Made by a program: the position numbers and the translations under genes | Assembly (NCBI GenBank): GCA_003520365.1 | Contig: DOUW01000186.1 | Location: 1 to 5,935 of the forward strand | Direction of reading: 5' to 3' | Length of the DNA stretch: 5,935 bases | Source of the DNA: Massilia sp. | GTDB lineage: Bacteria; Pseudomonadota; Gammaproteobacteria; Burkholderiales; Burkholderiaceae_D | Notes under the pieces: model-generated | The model's input: only the letters and a program-made list of their open reading frames with translations | Database searches by the model: none | Told to the model about the DNA's origin: nothing | In this document: positions 1 to 5,571 of the stretch, piece by piece | Layout of the letters: the number at the start of each line of letters is the position of its first letter | Numbering within the stretch: position 1 is the stretch's first letter

Positions 1-405
1 CGCTGGACACCCTCGCGCGAACAGGCGCTGATGCTGGCCCTGGCCGGCGCGCTGTGCCTGCTGGCGGCGCTCGGCTGGGGCGAGCTGGTCCATCGCCACC
101 TGTTCCAGTCCAGCCTGTACTGGATGTGCATCGGCGCCTGCCTGCTGCTGCTCGCCTTCCAGGCGCATCCGCCGGCGCCGCGGCGCGGCCTGCGCTGGCT
201 GGCGCGCATGGGAGAGATGAGCTACGAGCTCTACCTGTCGCACATGTTCGTCGTGCTGGCGGCGGTGGCGATCTACCGCGCGCAGCTGGGGGAAAACCAG
301 GCCTGGACCTTCGCCATCTACCTGCCGGTGCTGGTGCTGTGCTACGCATTGGCGGGCGCGCTGGCGCGGATGACGGCGCACATCGGGCGCGGCGTGCGGC
401 GTTGA
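1..405 (+). CDS. Acyltransferase family 3 membrane protein, C-terminal part (5' end outside window)
   Basis: The reading frame is open from the first base, so this is the last ~134 residues of a longer protein. It is very hydrophobic, with about four membrane segments: residues ~10-29, ~39-55, ~74-93 and ~100-120 of the visible part. The stretch GEMSYELYLSHMFVVL (about residues 71-86) matches the conserved 'G-x-S-Y-x-x-Y-L-x-H' segment near the C-terminus of acyltransferase-3 (OafA/YrhL-type) proteins. These inner-membrane enzymes transfer acyl groups such as acetyl onto sugars of O-antigen, exopolysaccharide or other envelope glycans. The substrate cannot be told from this fragment, and the N-terminal catalytic histidine region lies outside the window. 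The protein ends in a short basic tail (GRGVRR), likely cytoplasmic. It is followed on the same strand, after ~100 bp, by an unrelated exported protein. Family call fairly sure; substrate unknown. Confidence 0.85.
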   Translation, partial: RWTPSREQALMLALAGALCLLAALGWGELVHRHLFQSSLYWMCIGACLLLLAFQAHPPAPRRGLRWLARMGEMSYELYLSHMFVVLAAVAIYRAQLGENQAWTFAIYLPVLVLCYALAGALARMTAHIGRGVRR

Positions 406-473
406 CGGGATCCGGCGCCAGGGCCTCGAGCATGCGCCACCGTGACAATCGGCACATGTTCGGGCCGTCATGC

Positions 474-484
474 TCGGCTATCAT
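474..484 (+). promoter_or_regulatory. Possible -10 element (TATCAT) upstream of the aspartic-protease-like gene
   Basis: TATCAT at 479-484 differs from the sigma-70 -10 consensus at one base and lies about 29 bases before the preferred ATG at 513, in a locally AT-richer patch that includes a run of seven T. No good -35 hexamer is present at 16-18 bp spacing, so this is a weak candidate. It would let the gene be expressed independently of the acyltransferase gene in front of it. Confidence 0.25.
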
Positions 485-503
485 GCTTTTTTTATCGACG
501 GAC

Positions 504-507
504 AGGA
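504..507 (+). promoter_or_regulatory. Ribosome binding site favouring start at 513
   Basis: AGGA, 5 bases before ATG 513. It supports 513 over the ATG codons at 483 and 507, neither of which has a spaced purine-rich site in front. Confidence 0.45.
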
Positions 508-512
508 TGGAC

Positions 513-1409
513 ATGGGACGCTGGAACACAAGGTTGCCAATTTTCCTGATGGGTGCGCTCCTGCACCTGCATGCGGCGGCTGCGGCCGACGTGGCCGCGC
601 TCACCTTCATCAACGGGCTTCCGTTCACCACGATAAAAATTGGCGCGGCCACGACGCGCTTGATGATCGATTCGGGCGGCGCGCTGGGCATCTCGATTCC
701 GCAAACGACCGTCAGCGAATCGGGTTCCGTTACCCTGCTCGACAGCAAGAGCAAATTCCGCGACATACACGGCGACGTCTTCGAGGTCCAGAATCTCGTC
801 GCCAACCAGGTGGTGATCGGGTCGACGCCTATCGGGCCGATCCAGGGCCATATCCATACCGAATGGGGCGGCGCGCCGGAGGGCCCGGAGGCCGCGCTGA
901 CAAAGGCGCGGAAAGCGGGTGCGATCGGATTGGGCGCCTTTGGCGCGCGGCCGCTGCTGTTCGATTATGCCGAGGCGCGGCTGGTGATCTACGCTCCTGG
1001 AGAAGGCCCGGCGGCCGGGCATCCCGGGTGGCGGACCCTGCGTCTCGCCTACGGCAAGGAAGGACCGAGCTTCACCCTGCGCATCGATGGCAAACCGCTC
1101 AAGTTCGTGCTGGACACCGGCGCCTCCGTCAATCTCGTTGACGCCGCAATGCTCGCGCCCTCCGCCCCCGCATGCAGCGACGCGGATGCAGCGCGCGAAG
1201 CTTGCGATCCGCGGCTGCTGCGCGATGTCCGGGACGAGAGCGGGCAGCCCATGGAAGCCTTCCAGGCCGAACGCATGAATTTCAGCGGAGCGCCGTTCGC
1301 CGGCATCCTGGGAGCGCCGTTTTTCGCCCGGCGCCGGGTCCTGATCGACCTTGCCGGGCAGCGCTTGCTGCTTGCTTCACCCGGCACCGACACCGAAGAA
1401 AAACACTGA
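513..1409 (+). CDS. Exported two-lobed retropepsin/pepsin-like aspartic protease family protein
   Basis: About 298 aa from ATG 513. Residues 1-25 look like a Sec signal peptide: Arg3 and Arg7, a hydrophobic core, then an alanine run, with cleavage likely near AAAAA-D. The mature part shows two similar halves. Each has an aspartic-protease active-site-like motif (IDSGG at D53; LDTGAS at D201) and a following hydrophobic-hydrophobic-Gly segment (AIGLGAF at 137-143; AGILGAPFF at 263-271) that leads into a beta strand ending in a Leu/Ile-rich edge. This is the layout of two-lobed aspartic proteases and of bacterial 'aspartyl protease family' proteins, so a periplasmic peptidase is likely. Proteolysis is inferred. 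The first motif has Gly instead of Ala/Ser/Thr after DSG, which may weaken that lobe. Start choice: AGGA at 504-507 is 5 bases from ATG 513. ATG 507 (two codons upstream) is possible but has AGG directly against it. The frame stays open much further upstream, but that part is a shadow of the acyltransferase gene. C24-type lipobox is absent. Confidence 0.8.
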   Translation: MGRWNTRLPIFLMGALLHLHAAAAADVAALTFINGLPFTTIKIGAATTRLMIDSGGALGISIPQTTVSESGSVTLLDSKSKFRDIHGDVFEVQNLVANQVVIGSTPIGPIQGHIHTEWGGAPEGPEAALTKARKAGAIGLGAFGARPLLFDYAEARLVIYAPGEGPAAGHPGWRTLRLAYGKEGPSFTLRIDGKPLKFVLDTGASVNLVDAAMLAPSAPACSDADAAREACDPRLLRDVRDESGQPMEAFQAERMNFSGAPFAGILGAPFFARRRVLIDLAGQRLLLASPGTDTEEKH

Positions 1410-1431
1410 CACCGGCGCCCTTCAGCGCGCC
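1399..1431 (-). terminator. Weak candidate terminator between convergent genes
   Basis: Reading the - strand, a 5-bp GC stem (1427-1431 with 1414-1418, 8-base loop) overlaps the stop of the small exported gene and is followed about ten bases later by five T (1399-1403). The stem is short and the T run is displaced, so it may not work as an intrinsic terminator. The only 12 bp between the two stop codons leaves little room for anything else. Confidence 0.2.
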
Positions 1432-1904
1432 GTGGCCAGCGCCTCGCCCGGGACGGGGCACAGGCCGCTCGTGCCGCCAGGTTTTTTCACGAGGCAGAAA
1501 CGGGCCTGGTAACGCAGCGGCATGGAGGCCTTGCGGCCGGGACGGGCCTCGATCTGCACCAGGTAAGCCTTGCCCGGCGCCAGCGCCGCGGCCGGGGTCT
1601 GCGGCAAGGCCTGCACCCGTCCGCCATAGGGAATGCACATGCTGTTCATCACCGGGAAAGTGCGCTCGCGCGGCATCGCCATGCGCCACATCAGCTTGCC
1701 GCCGGCCTCGCTGACCGTCACCGACTGGAAGTCCGGAACGCCGCCGCGTTGTTCCTCACGCTGCGAGATCGTGAAGCACGGCACCCCGTTCGCCCCTTCG
1801 CGCACCAGGGCCTCGCCAACGCGCCGCGCCGCCTGCGCCGGGGGCGCGAGCAGGAGGATCAGGATCAGGGTCAGCGGGAGCGTCATGGCGGGCGGAAACA
1901 GCAA
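1422..1904 (-). CDS. Small exported protein of unknown function with four cysteines
   Basis: 160 aa if it starts at TTG 1904, or 154 aa from ATG 1886. I do not recognise a family. Residues 7-25 (numbered from TTG) are a hydrophobic signal sequence ending in the cleavage-like site AQA-A, so the mature protein should be periplasmic or secreted. There are no charged residues before the hydrophobic core, which is unusual. The mature part has exactly four cysteines (C43, C90, C137, C149), enough for two disulfides, and reads as a mixed beta-strand protein without a known catalytic motif. Start choice is open: AGGAG at 1915-1919 lies 10 bases from TTG 1904 but 28 from ATG 1886, whereas ATG is the commoner start codon and 1886 has no purine-rich site close by. 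It lies 89 bp downstream of the zinc-protease-like gene on the same strand, so co-transcription is possible, and it converges with the aspartic-protease-like gene. Confidence 0.65.
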   Translation of the reverse strand: MLFPPAMTLPLTLILILLLAPPAQAARRVGEALVREGANGVPCFTISQREEQRGGVPDFQSVTVSEAGGKLMWRMAMPRERTFPVMNSMCIPYGGRVQALPQTPAAALAPGKAYLVQIEARPGRKASMPLRYQARFCLVKKPGGTSGLCPVPGEALATAR

Positions 1905-1914
1905 AGCAGGCAGA

Positions 1915-1919
1915 CTCCT
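1915..1919 (-). promoter_or_regulatory. Ribosome binding site (AGGAG) of the small exported protein
   Basis: AGGAG on the - strand is the best Shine-Dalgarno match upstream of this gene. Its 10-base distance fits the TTG start at 1904 rather than the ATG at 1886, so it is the evidence for the longer form. Confidence 0.4.
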
Positions 1920-1993
1920 AGCCTACGATGTTGCTACGCAGCAGTGTTGAGCAAAATCAAATGCAGAATGGGTAAAGCGGCACGCCCTCGTCT

Positions 1994-2659
1994 TCATGCG
2001 AAGCGGGCGATGCGTCCGGCCCAGCCGCGATGCAGGTTGGCGCGATCAAGCGGGTCGGCCAGGAAACCGGCCAGCACCCGCTCGTACAGCGCCAACTGGC
2101 CGCCGTACCGGCGCTGGCGCATCGCGTCCGGGCGGCGCAGGAATTTCAGGACGAAGTAGTCGGCCAACAGGTCGCCCTGGGCTTCCATATTGTAGTCGGC
2201 AAGCGTCGCGCCCTCGGCCAGCTCGTAGTCGTAGCGCAAGCCGACGCGCACGGCGCCGCGCAGGCGCACCGGGTAGCCCAGCTGGTGCTGCCAGACGTGG
2301 ACCATTTCATGGATGAACCAGTGCTGTACCTTCACCTCGGCCTGGGCATAGTCGTCGAGGAAGCAAGAGGCGTGGAAATACATGCTGCCGTTCGGCGTCA
2401 TCGCGCAGTTCTTCGGCTGGAACGGCATGTAGCGGCGGGCATAGATACGCACGCGCGAATAATCGATGGCGTTGCGAAACAGCAGCGAGGCCATGGCGAT
2501 TTCACCCGCAGTCAGTGGGCGCCAGGGAGGTGAGCGTAAACGAGGAAAAGGTGCAGCCGCCAACGGGCACTTTCGGAAGAGTGAACGGTGAAGCAATCTT
2601 AATGCAGATTGCCAGAATACCCTGTTGAACGACTTCGCCGGAGCGCGACCTCCTCGCAT
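1994..2659 (-). CDS. Vgr-related zinc-metalloprotease-like protein (HExxH motif); start uncertain
   Basis: 221 aa from ATG 2659. The conserved part begins near residue 46 (WRPLTAGEIAMASLLF) and contains AMTPNGSMYF (86-95), the zinc-binding motif HEMVHVWQHQLG (HExxH at 117-121) and YNMEAQGDLLADYF (156-169), where E159 could be the third zinc ligand. This arrangement resembles proteins often named 'Vgr-related' or putative type VI/Rhs-associated zinc proteases. The name comes from genomic association in other genomes, and no secretion or Rhs gene is visible here. No signal peptide or membrane segment is evident. The first ~45 residues look unlike the family and lie in lower-GC DNA, so translation may really begin later, for example at TTG 2563 (giving MAAAPFPRLRSPPWRPL...). 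ATG 2659 has only a weak GGGA directly before it. The substrate is unknown, and peptidase activity is inferred from the motif alone. Confidence 0.75.
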   Translation of the reverse strand: MRGGRAPAKSFNRVFWQSALRLLHRSLFRKCPLAAAPFPRLRSPPWRPLTAGEIAMASLLFRNAIDYSRVRIYARRYMPFQPKNCAMTPNGSMYFHASCFLDDYAQAEVKVQHWFIHEMVHVWQHQLGYPVRLRGAVRVGLRYDYELAEGATLADYNMEAQGDLLADYFVLKFLRRPDAMRQRRYGGQLALYERVLAGFLADPLDRANLHRGWAGRIARFA

Positions 2660-2818
2660 TCCCGACCGGCCGCAACCGATCCATTGCCGACATCGCTGAA
2701 CTTCCTGTTCAAACGTCTCGTCCTCGCTATTCTAAAAATCCACTACGGCACAGCCCGATGCCCACGGACTGCAAGTTTTTTGCTCATCTAAAACACAGCG
2801 TCTGGTTGTCAAGCTTTC

Positions 2819-2824
2819 TATACT
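2819..2824 (+). promoter_or_regulatory. Candidate -10 element (TATACT) of the lipoprotein gene
   Basis: TATACT matches the sigma-70 -10 consensus at five of six bases and would start transcription near 2831, giving a ~35-base leader. No -35 match is found at normal spacing: the nearest TTGACA-like hexamer, TTGTCA at 2806-2811, is only 7 bp away. The promoter may therefore need an activator or another sigma factor. A second -10-like hexamer, TAAAAT at 2845-2850, is too close to the ribosome site to be the more likely one. Confidence 0.35.
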
Positions 2825-2856
2825 GTAGAGTGCTTACCAATAATTAAAATTACAAC

Positions 2857-2860
2857 GGAG
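2857..2860 (+). promoter_or_regulatory. Ribosome binding site of the lipoprotein gene
   Basis: GGAG, 5 bases before ATG 2866. An in-frame stop (TAA at 2845-2847) closes the frame just upstream, so the start at 2866 is well defined. Confidence 0.7.
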
Positions 2861-2865
2861 AACAC

Positions 2866-4866
2866 ATGGTTTCGAACCAGTTTTTGTTGGTTGTGGCGCT
2901 TGCCGCTGCGCTTGGCGGATGCGGTGGCGGCGGGAGCGGCACGACGCAAGCGCCAGGCCCGACACCGACACCGACACCAACCCCGCCCCCGCCGTCTGCC
3001 GTCAGCGGGCTCGTGCCTGCGGCACCGACGGTCGGCGCCACGCTGTATGCAGACGCCGCATCCCTGCGCGTCTTGCGTGCCGGCGCGGTCTGGACGTACC
3101 ACGGGGTCGAGAAGCCCGCCGGCGAACGCGCGCCAGACTTCACTACCTATACGAACATCGTCACCCATGCGGCATCCGGCAGCGGCGTAACGGAGAGCGG
3201 CACGCATCCGTTCAACGAAGAGGCGGAAAGCAACCCGATCCGGTACGAAGGCGGAGCCTACATGTCGACCAACCAGATCGCATTCTCCGCGAACGCGCCG
3301 GCCCAGGCGGTCGACGTGATCGAATTGCGCTCGCCGGTCAAGGTCAACGACCAGTACGCCAGCATCGACAAGCACATCCCCGACAGCGGCGCCGACTTCG
3401 ATGGCGACAACGTCAACGACGCGCTCGACGTTGCCGTGTACAGCACGGTGATCGGTGAAGAAATGCTCGATCTGCCGAACCGGCGCCAGGTCAAGGCCGT
3501 CCACGTCGACACGCGCTTGCGTGCGCGCGTCAAGTACAGCAAGAGCGGTACCCTTTCGCCGGTGTACGAGTCGCTCCAGAGTACCTGGTATGCGCCGGGC
3601 ATCGGCATCGTCAAGAGCCGCCTCGAAGAACCGAACGATACCGCCGGCCTGCCGAACCGCGTCGTCACCGAAATTCTCGAGAATTGGGACGGCCTGACGC
3701 AAGGACTCGGCCATGCGGGTACAGCGACAGCGGTGGCGCCTGCCGGTTCGTCGCTCTCCGGCGCGCCGCTGCAATATGTCGGCGACGTGGTCGGCTTCGA
3801 CAACTCGGCGGTTGCCATCGGCCAGATTCCGAACCAGCCTTCGAACGAGGGCGTGGCGGTGGCCCAGCTCGACGCCCGCGGAAAAGTCGTGGCCGCGCGC
3901 GCCTATGCGCGCACGGATCTGTTCCCCGGGACGAATTTCTTCTCGGAGCCGCGCGCAATCCGCGTCGGCAACGAAGTGCGGATCTTTGCGCGCACCGGCA
4001 ACCAGCAACTGTCGATGGTGTCGCTGGATGCGACCGGCCAGCGCATCGTGCGCCCGGCGGTGCAAGTAGTGAACGATGCCCAGATGGGCAACGACAACGA
4101 CAACGGCAGCTACCGTGTCGCCAGCGACGACACTGGCGTCTGGATAGGCTGGGTGCGCGCCACCTGGGACGGTCAAACATCCAGGCGCTGGCTGGTGGCC
4201 CGGCATGTCGATGCGAATGGCCTGGCGCTGGGGCCGGTATCGACCGTGACGCCGCCGGCTTCGATCGACATGTCCAGGCTGAAGATGGCGCTCGACGGCA
4301 GCCGGCTCGCCTTTTCCTGGTATGCAAGCAACCTGCAGCCCAGCTGGCGCCTGGCGATGATCGATACCGGCACCGGCGCCAGCGTGACCGACCAGGTCCT
4401 GGGCATTACCGTCGACAATTGCCGATTCTTGAACACGGTCGCGCTGCAGCCGGGACTGGCGATGACTTGCTCGGACTTGTCCGGCATCGGTGCGGTTCGC
4501 CTCGACGCCAATGGCAACCCGGTTCTTTTGCCCGGCGCCACGCTCCAGGCCAGCGAGCTGCAGGCGCCGTGGCTGCTGCCGATCCGCGGCAATGCCGGTG
4601 TGTATGGTGGCAGCTCCGGACAACTGATTGCCAGCATCGGTCAGAGTGGGCAATTCTGGCCTGAAGGCAGGAGCGACGCTAGCTTCACGACACTCTTCGA
4701 CACCGCCGGTACCGGCCCCCTGGCGGCCAGCGAGCCAAGGCTGCTGGCCCGCATCTCGCCAGCCGTGAACGTGCAAGCCTTGGTGAGGGTCGGCAACCGC
4801 TTGCTGGTGATCGGCGCCGACAGTGCCGGCAACATGAATACGACGGTCGTCTGGCTGCCTGACTAA
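2866..4866 (+). CDS. Large lipoprotein of unknown function, beta-rich, with calcium-loop-like motif
   Basis: 666 aa. Residues 1-19 form a lipoprotein signal with lipobox LGGC (Cys19). The residue after Cys is Gly, not Asp, so outer-membrane sorting is expected by the usual Lol rule. The n-region (MVSNQF) unusually has no Lys or Arg. A flexible tether follows: CGGGGSG, then a Thr-Pro/poly-Pro linker (about residues 32-45). The first ~250 residues of the body contain DFDGDNVNDALD (177-188), which resembles Asp/Asn-rich calcium loops, inside a region like an uncharacterised beta-domain. From about residue 300 onward repeated strand-turn patterns (for example 'VAVAQLDARGKVVAARAY', 'LSMVSLDATGQRIV', 'VARHVDANGLALGP', 'AVRLDANGNPVLLP') suggest a beta-propeller-like or similar repeat fold. 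Two cysteines, C519 and C535, could form a disulfide. No enzyme motif is recognised. It is transcribed alone: divergent from the zinc-protease-like gene and convergent with eda. Real coding sequence is near certain; function unknown. Confidence 0.85.
   Translation: MVSNQFLLVVALAAALGGCGGGGSGTTQAPGPTPTPTPTPPPPSAVSGLVPAAPTVGATLYADAASLRVLRAGAVWTYHGVEKPAGERAPDFTTYTNIVTHAASGSGVTESGTHPFNEEAESNPIRYEGGAYMSTNQIAFSANAPAQAVDVIELRSPVKVNDQYASIDKHIPDSGADFDGDNVNDALDVAVYSTVIGEEMLDLPNRRQVKAVHVDTRLRARVKYSKSGTLSPVYESLQSTWYAPGIGIVKSRLEEPNDTAGLPNRVVTEILENWDGLTQGLGHAGTATAVAPAGSSLSGAPLQYVGDVVGFDNSAVAIGQIPNQPSNEGVAVAQLDARGKVVAARAYARTDLFPGTNFFSEPRAIRVGNEVRIFARTGNQQLSMVSLDATGQRIVRPAVQVVNDAQMGNDNDNGSYRVASDDTGVWIGWVRATWDGQTSRRWLVARHVDANGLALGPVSTVTPPASIDMSRLKMALDGSRLAFSWYASNLQPSWRLAMIDTGTGASVTDQVLGITVDNCRFLNTVALQPGLAMTCSDLSGIGAVRLDANGNPVLLPGATLQASELQAPWLLPIRGNAGVYGGSSGQLIASIGQSGQFWPEGRSDASFTTLFDTAGTGPLAASEPRLLARISPAVNVQALVRVGNRLLVIGADSAGNMNTTVVWLPD
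2961..2978 (+). repeat. Three 6-bp repeats (GACACC) coding the Thr-Pro linker
   Basis: Three perfect copies of GACACC, followed by a degenerate C-rich extension, encode the alternating Thr-Pro tether just after the lipidated cysteine. Because the unit is 6 bp, gain or loss of a copy would change linker length by two residues without breaking the frame. Confidence 0.8.
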
Positions 4867-4867
4867 T

Positions 4868-4900
4868 ACGCAGCCAGGACGCGCGCGCCGTTTCCTGCGT
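4868..4900. terminator. Possible bidirectional terminator between lipoprotein gene and eda
   Basis: The 41 bp between the two convergent stop codons contain an inverted repeat ACGCAG (4868-4873) / CTGCGT (4895-4900) with a 21-base loop holding an alternating GC stretch. An alternative stem, CAGGA (4875-4879) / TCCTG (4893-4897), overlaps it. Neither is followed by a T run on either side, so this would be an atypical or Rho-assisted terminator at best. Confidence 0.3.
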
Positions 4901-4907
4901 CAGCGAC

Positions 4908-5543
4908 TTACTGCTTGCGCAGGGCCGCCGCGGCCCTGGCCAGCTCGGTGATGCGGTCCCAGTCGCCGGCCGCCAGGGCGTCCTTCGGGGTCAGCCAGGA
5001 GCCGCCGACGCAGGCCACGTTCTTGCAGGCCATGAAAGCGGGCGCGGTATCGATCGAGATGCCGCCGGTCGGGCAGAAGGTCATGTCCGGCAGCGGGCCG
5101 GCGATTGCGTTGAGCATCCCGCCCCCGCCCGCCGGCACCGCCGGGAACAGTTTCAATTGCTTGAAGCCGGCTTCGCGCGCGGCCATCACTTCCGACGGCG
5201 TCATCACGCCCGGCAGCAACGGCAGGCCGCTCGACTTCGCCGCCGCGATCAGCGACGGGGTCAGGCCCGGCGAGACGCCGAACACGGCGCCGGCATCGCG
5301 CGCGGCGGCGAATTCTTCCGGCTGGGTCAGGGTGCCGACGCCGACGATCGCGCCTTCGACCTGGGCCATGTCGCGGATCGCCTGCAGGCCGTGCGCGGTA
5401 CGCAGCGTCACTTCGAGCACGCGGATGCCGCCGGCAACCAGGGCTTTCGCCAGCGGGACGGCGTGGCTGGGGTCGTCGATGGCGATCACGGGAATCACGC
5501 TCGCCGAGCGCATAATGTCAAGTACGGTCATATTCGTAGTCAT
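4908..5543 (-). CDS. eda: KDPG aldolase / 4-hydroxy-2-oxoglutarate aldolase
   Basis: 211 aa, the usual length for this cytoplasmic class I aldolase, which cleaves 2-keto-3-deoxy-6-phosphogluconate into pyruvate and glyceraldehyde 3-phosphate, the last step of the Entner-Doudoroff pathway. Related enzymes also split 4-hydroxy-2-oxoglutarate. The hallmarks are all present: VIPVIAI (16-22), EVTLRT with the catalytic Glu44 and substrate-binding Arg48, GVGTLT (68-73), GVSPG (89-93), LPGVMTPSE (110-118), the Schiff-base Lys131 in KQLKLFPA, and the phosphate-binding TGGI (159-162). It lies 28 bp downstream of edd on the same strand, so the two should be one transcript. The start is odd: neither ATG 5543 nor the second ATG at 5531 (Met5) has a Shine-Dalgarno site, and the DNA before them is a short tandem repeat whose last copy contains ATG 5543. 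The shorter form starting at Met5 (207 aa) is possible. Function is very secure; start less so. Confidence 0.96.
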   Translation of the reverse strand: MTTNMTVLDIMRSASVIPVIAIDDPSHAVPLAKALVAGGIRVLEVTLRTAHGLQAIRDMAQVEGAIVGVGTLTQPEEFAAARDAGAVFGVSPGLTPSLIAAAKSSGLPLLPGVMTPSEVMAAREAGFKQLKLFPAVPAGGGGMLNAIAGPLPDMTFCPTGGISIDTAPAFMACKNVACVGGSWLTPKDALAAGDWDRITELARAAAALRKQ

Positions 5544-5568
5544 GGTTCGCAGTCGTGGTTCGCAGTGG
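5531..5568. repeat. 13-bp tandem repeat spanning the edd-eda gap and the eda start
   Basis: On the + strand two copies of a 13-base unit (TGGTTCGCAGTCG at 5543-5555 and TGGTTCGCAGTGG at 5556-5568) share their first 12 positions apart from one base. A third, decayed copy (TATTCGTAGTCA at 5531-5542) runs into the eda coding region. The repeat fills nearly all of the 28-bp gap between the edd stop and the eda ATG. Confidence 0.7.
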
Positions 5569-5571
5569 TGG

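Larger units (their letters stand above)
2660..2865. other. Divergent intergenic region
   Basis: This separates the zinc-protease-like gene (- strand) from the lipoprotein gene (+ strand). It extends to about 300 bp if the former starts at TTG 2563. It is clearly lower in GC than the flanking genes, especially 2730-2865, which fits regulatory DNA. A T6 run at 2776-2781 has no GC-rich hairpin before it. I see no RNA gene, repeat or mobile-element trace. Apart from the promoter and ribosome-site candidates for the lipoprotein gene, nothing else can be supported. Confidence 0.6.

Noticed and set aside
54..512. Long upstream extension of the aspartic-protease-like frame
   Set aside because: It overlaps the acyltransferase coding region in another frame and reads as Ala/Gly/Arg-rich noise; the signal peptide at 513 marks the real start.
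2030..2533. + strand frame opposite the zinc-protease-like gene
   Set aside because: It is antisense to a frame with a clear HExxH motif, and the protein has no recognisable features.
2770..2785. T6 run as an intrinsic terminator
   Set aside because: No GC-rich hairpin precedes it and no gene on the + strand ends nearby.
3684..4664. 326-aa alternative + frame within the lipoprotein gene
   Set aside because: Arg/Ala/Gly/Gln-rich shifted-frame translation inside a well-supported gene, without its own ribosome site or motif.
2818..4776. 652-aa open frame on the - strand opposite the lipoprotein gene
   Set aside because: It mirrors the + strand gene, has an Arg/His/Asp/Val-rich composition typical of antisense frames in GC-rich DNA, and has no ribosome site or recognisable motif. 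The + strand frame has a lipobox signal, ribosome site and sensible protein composition.
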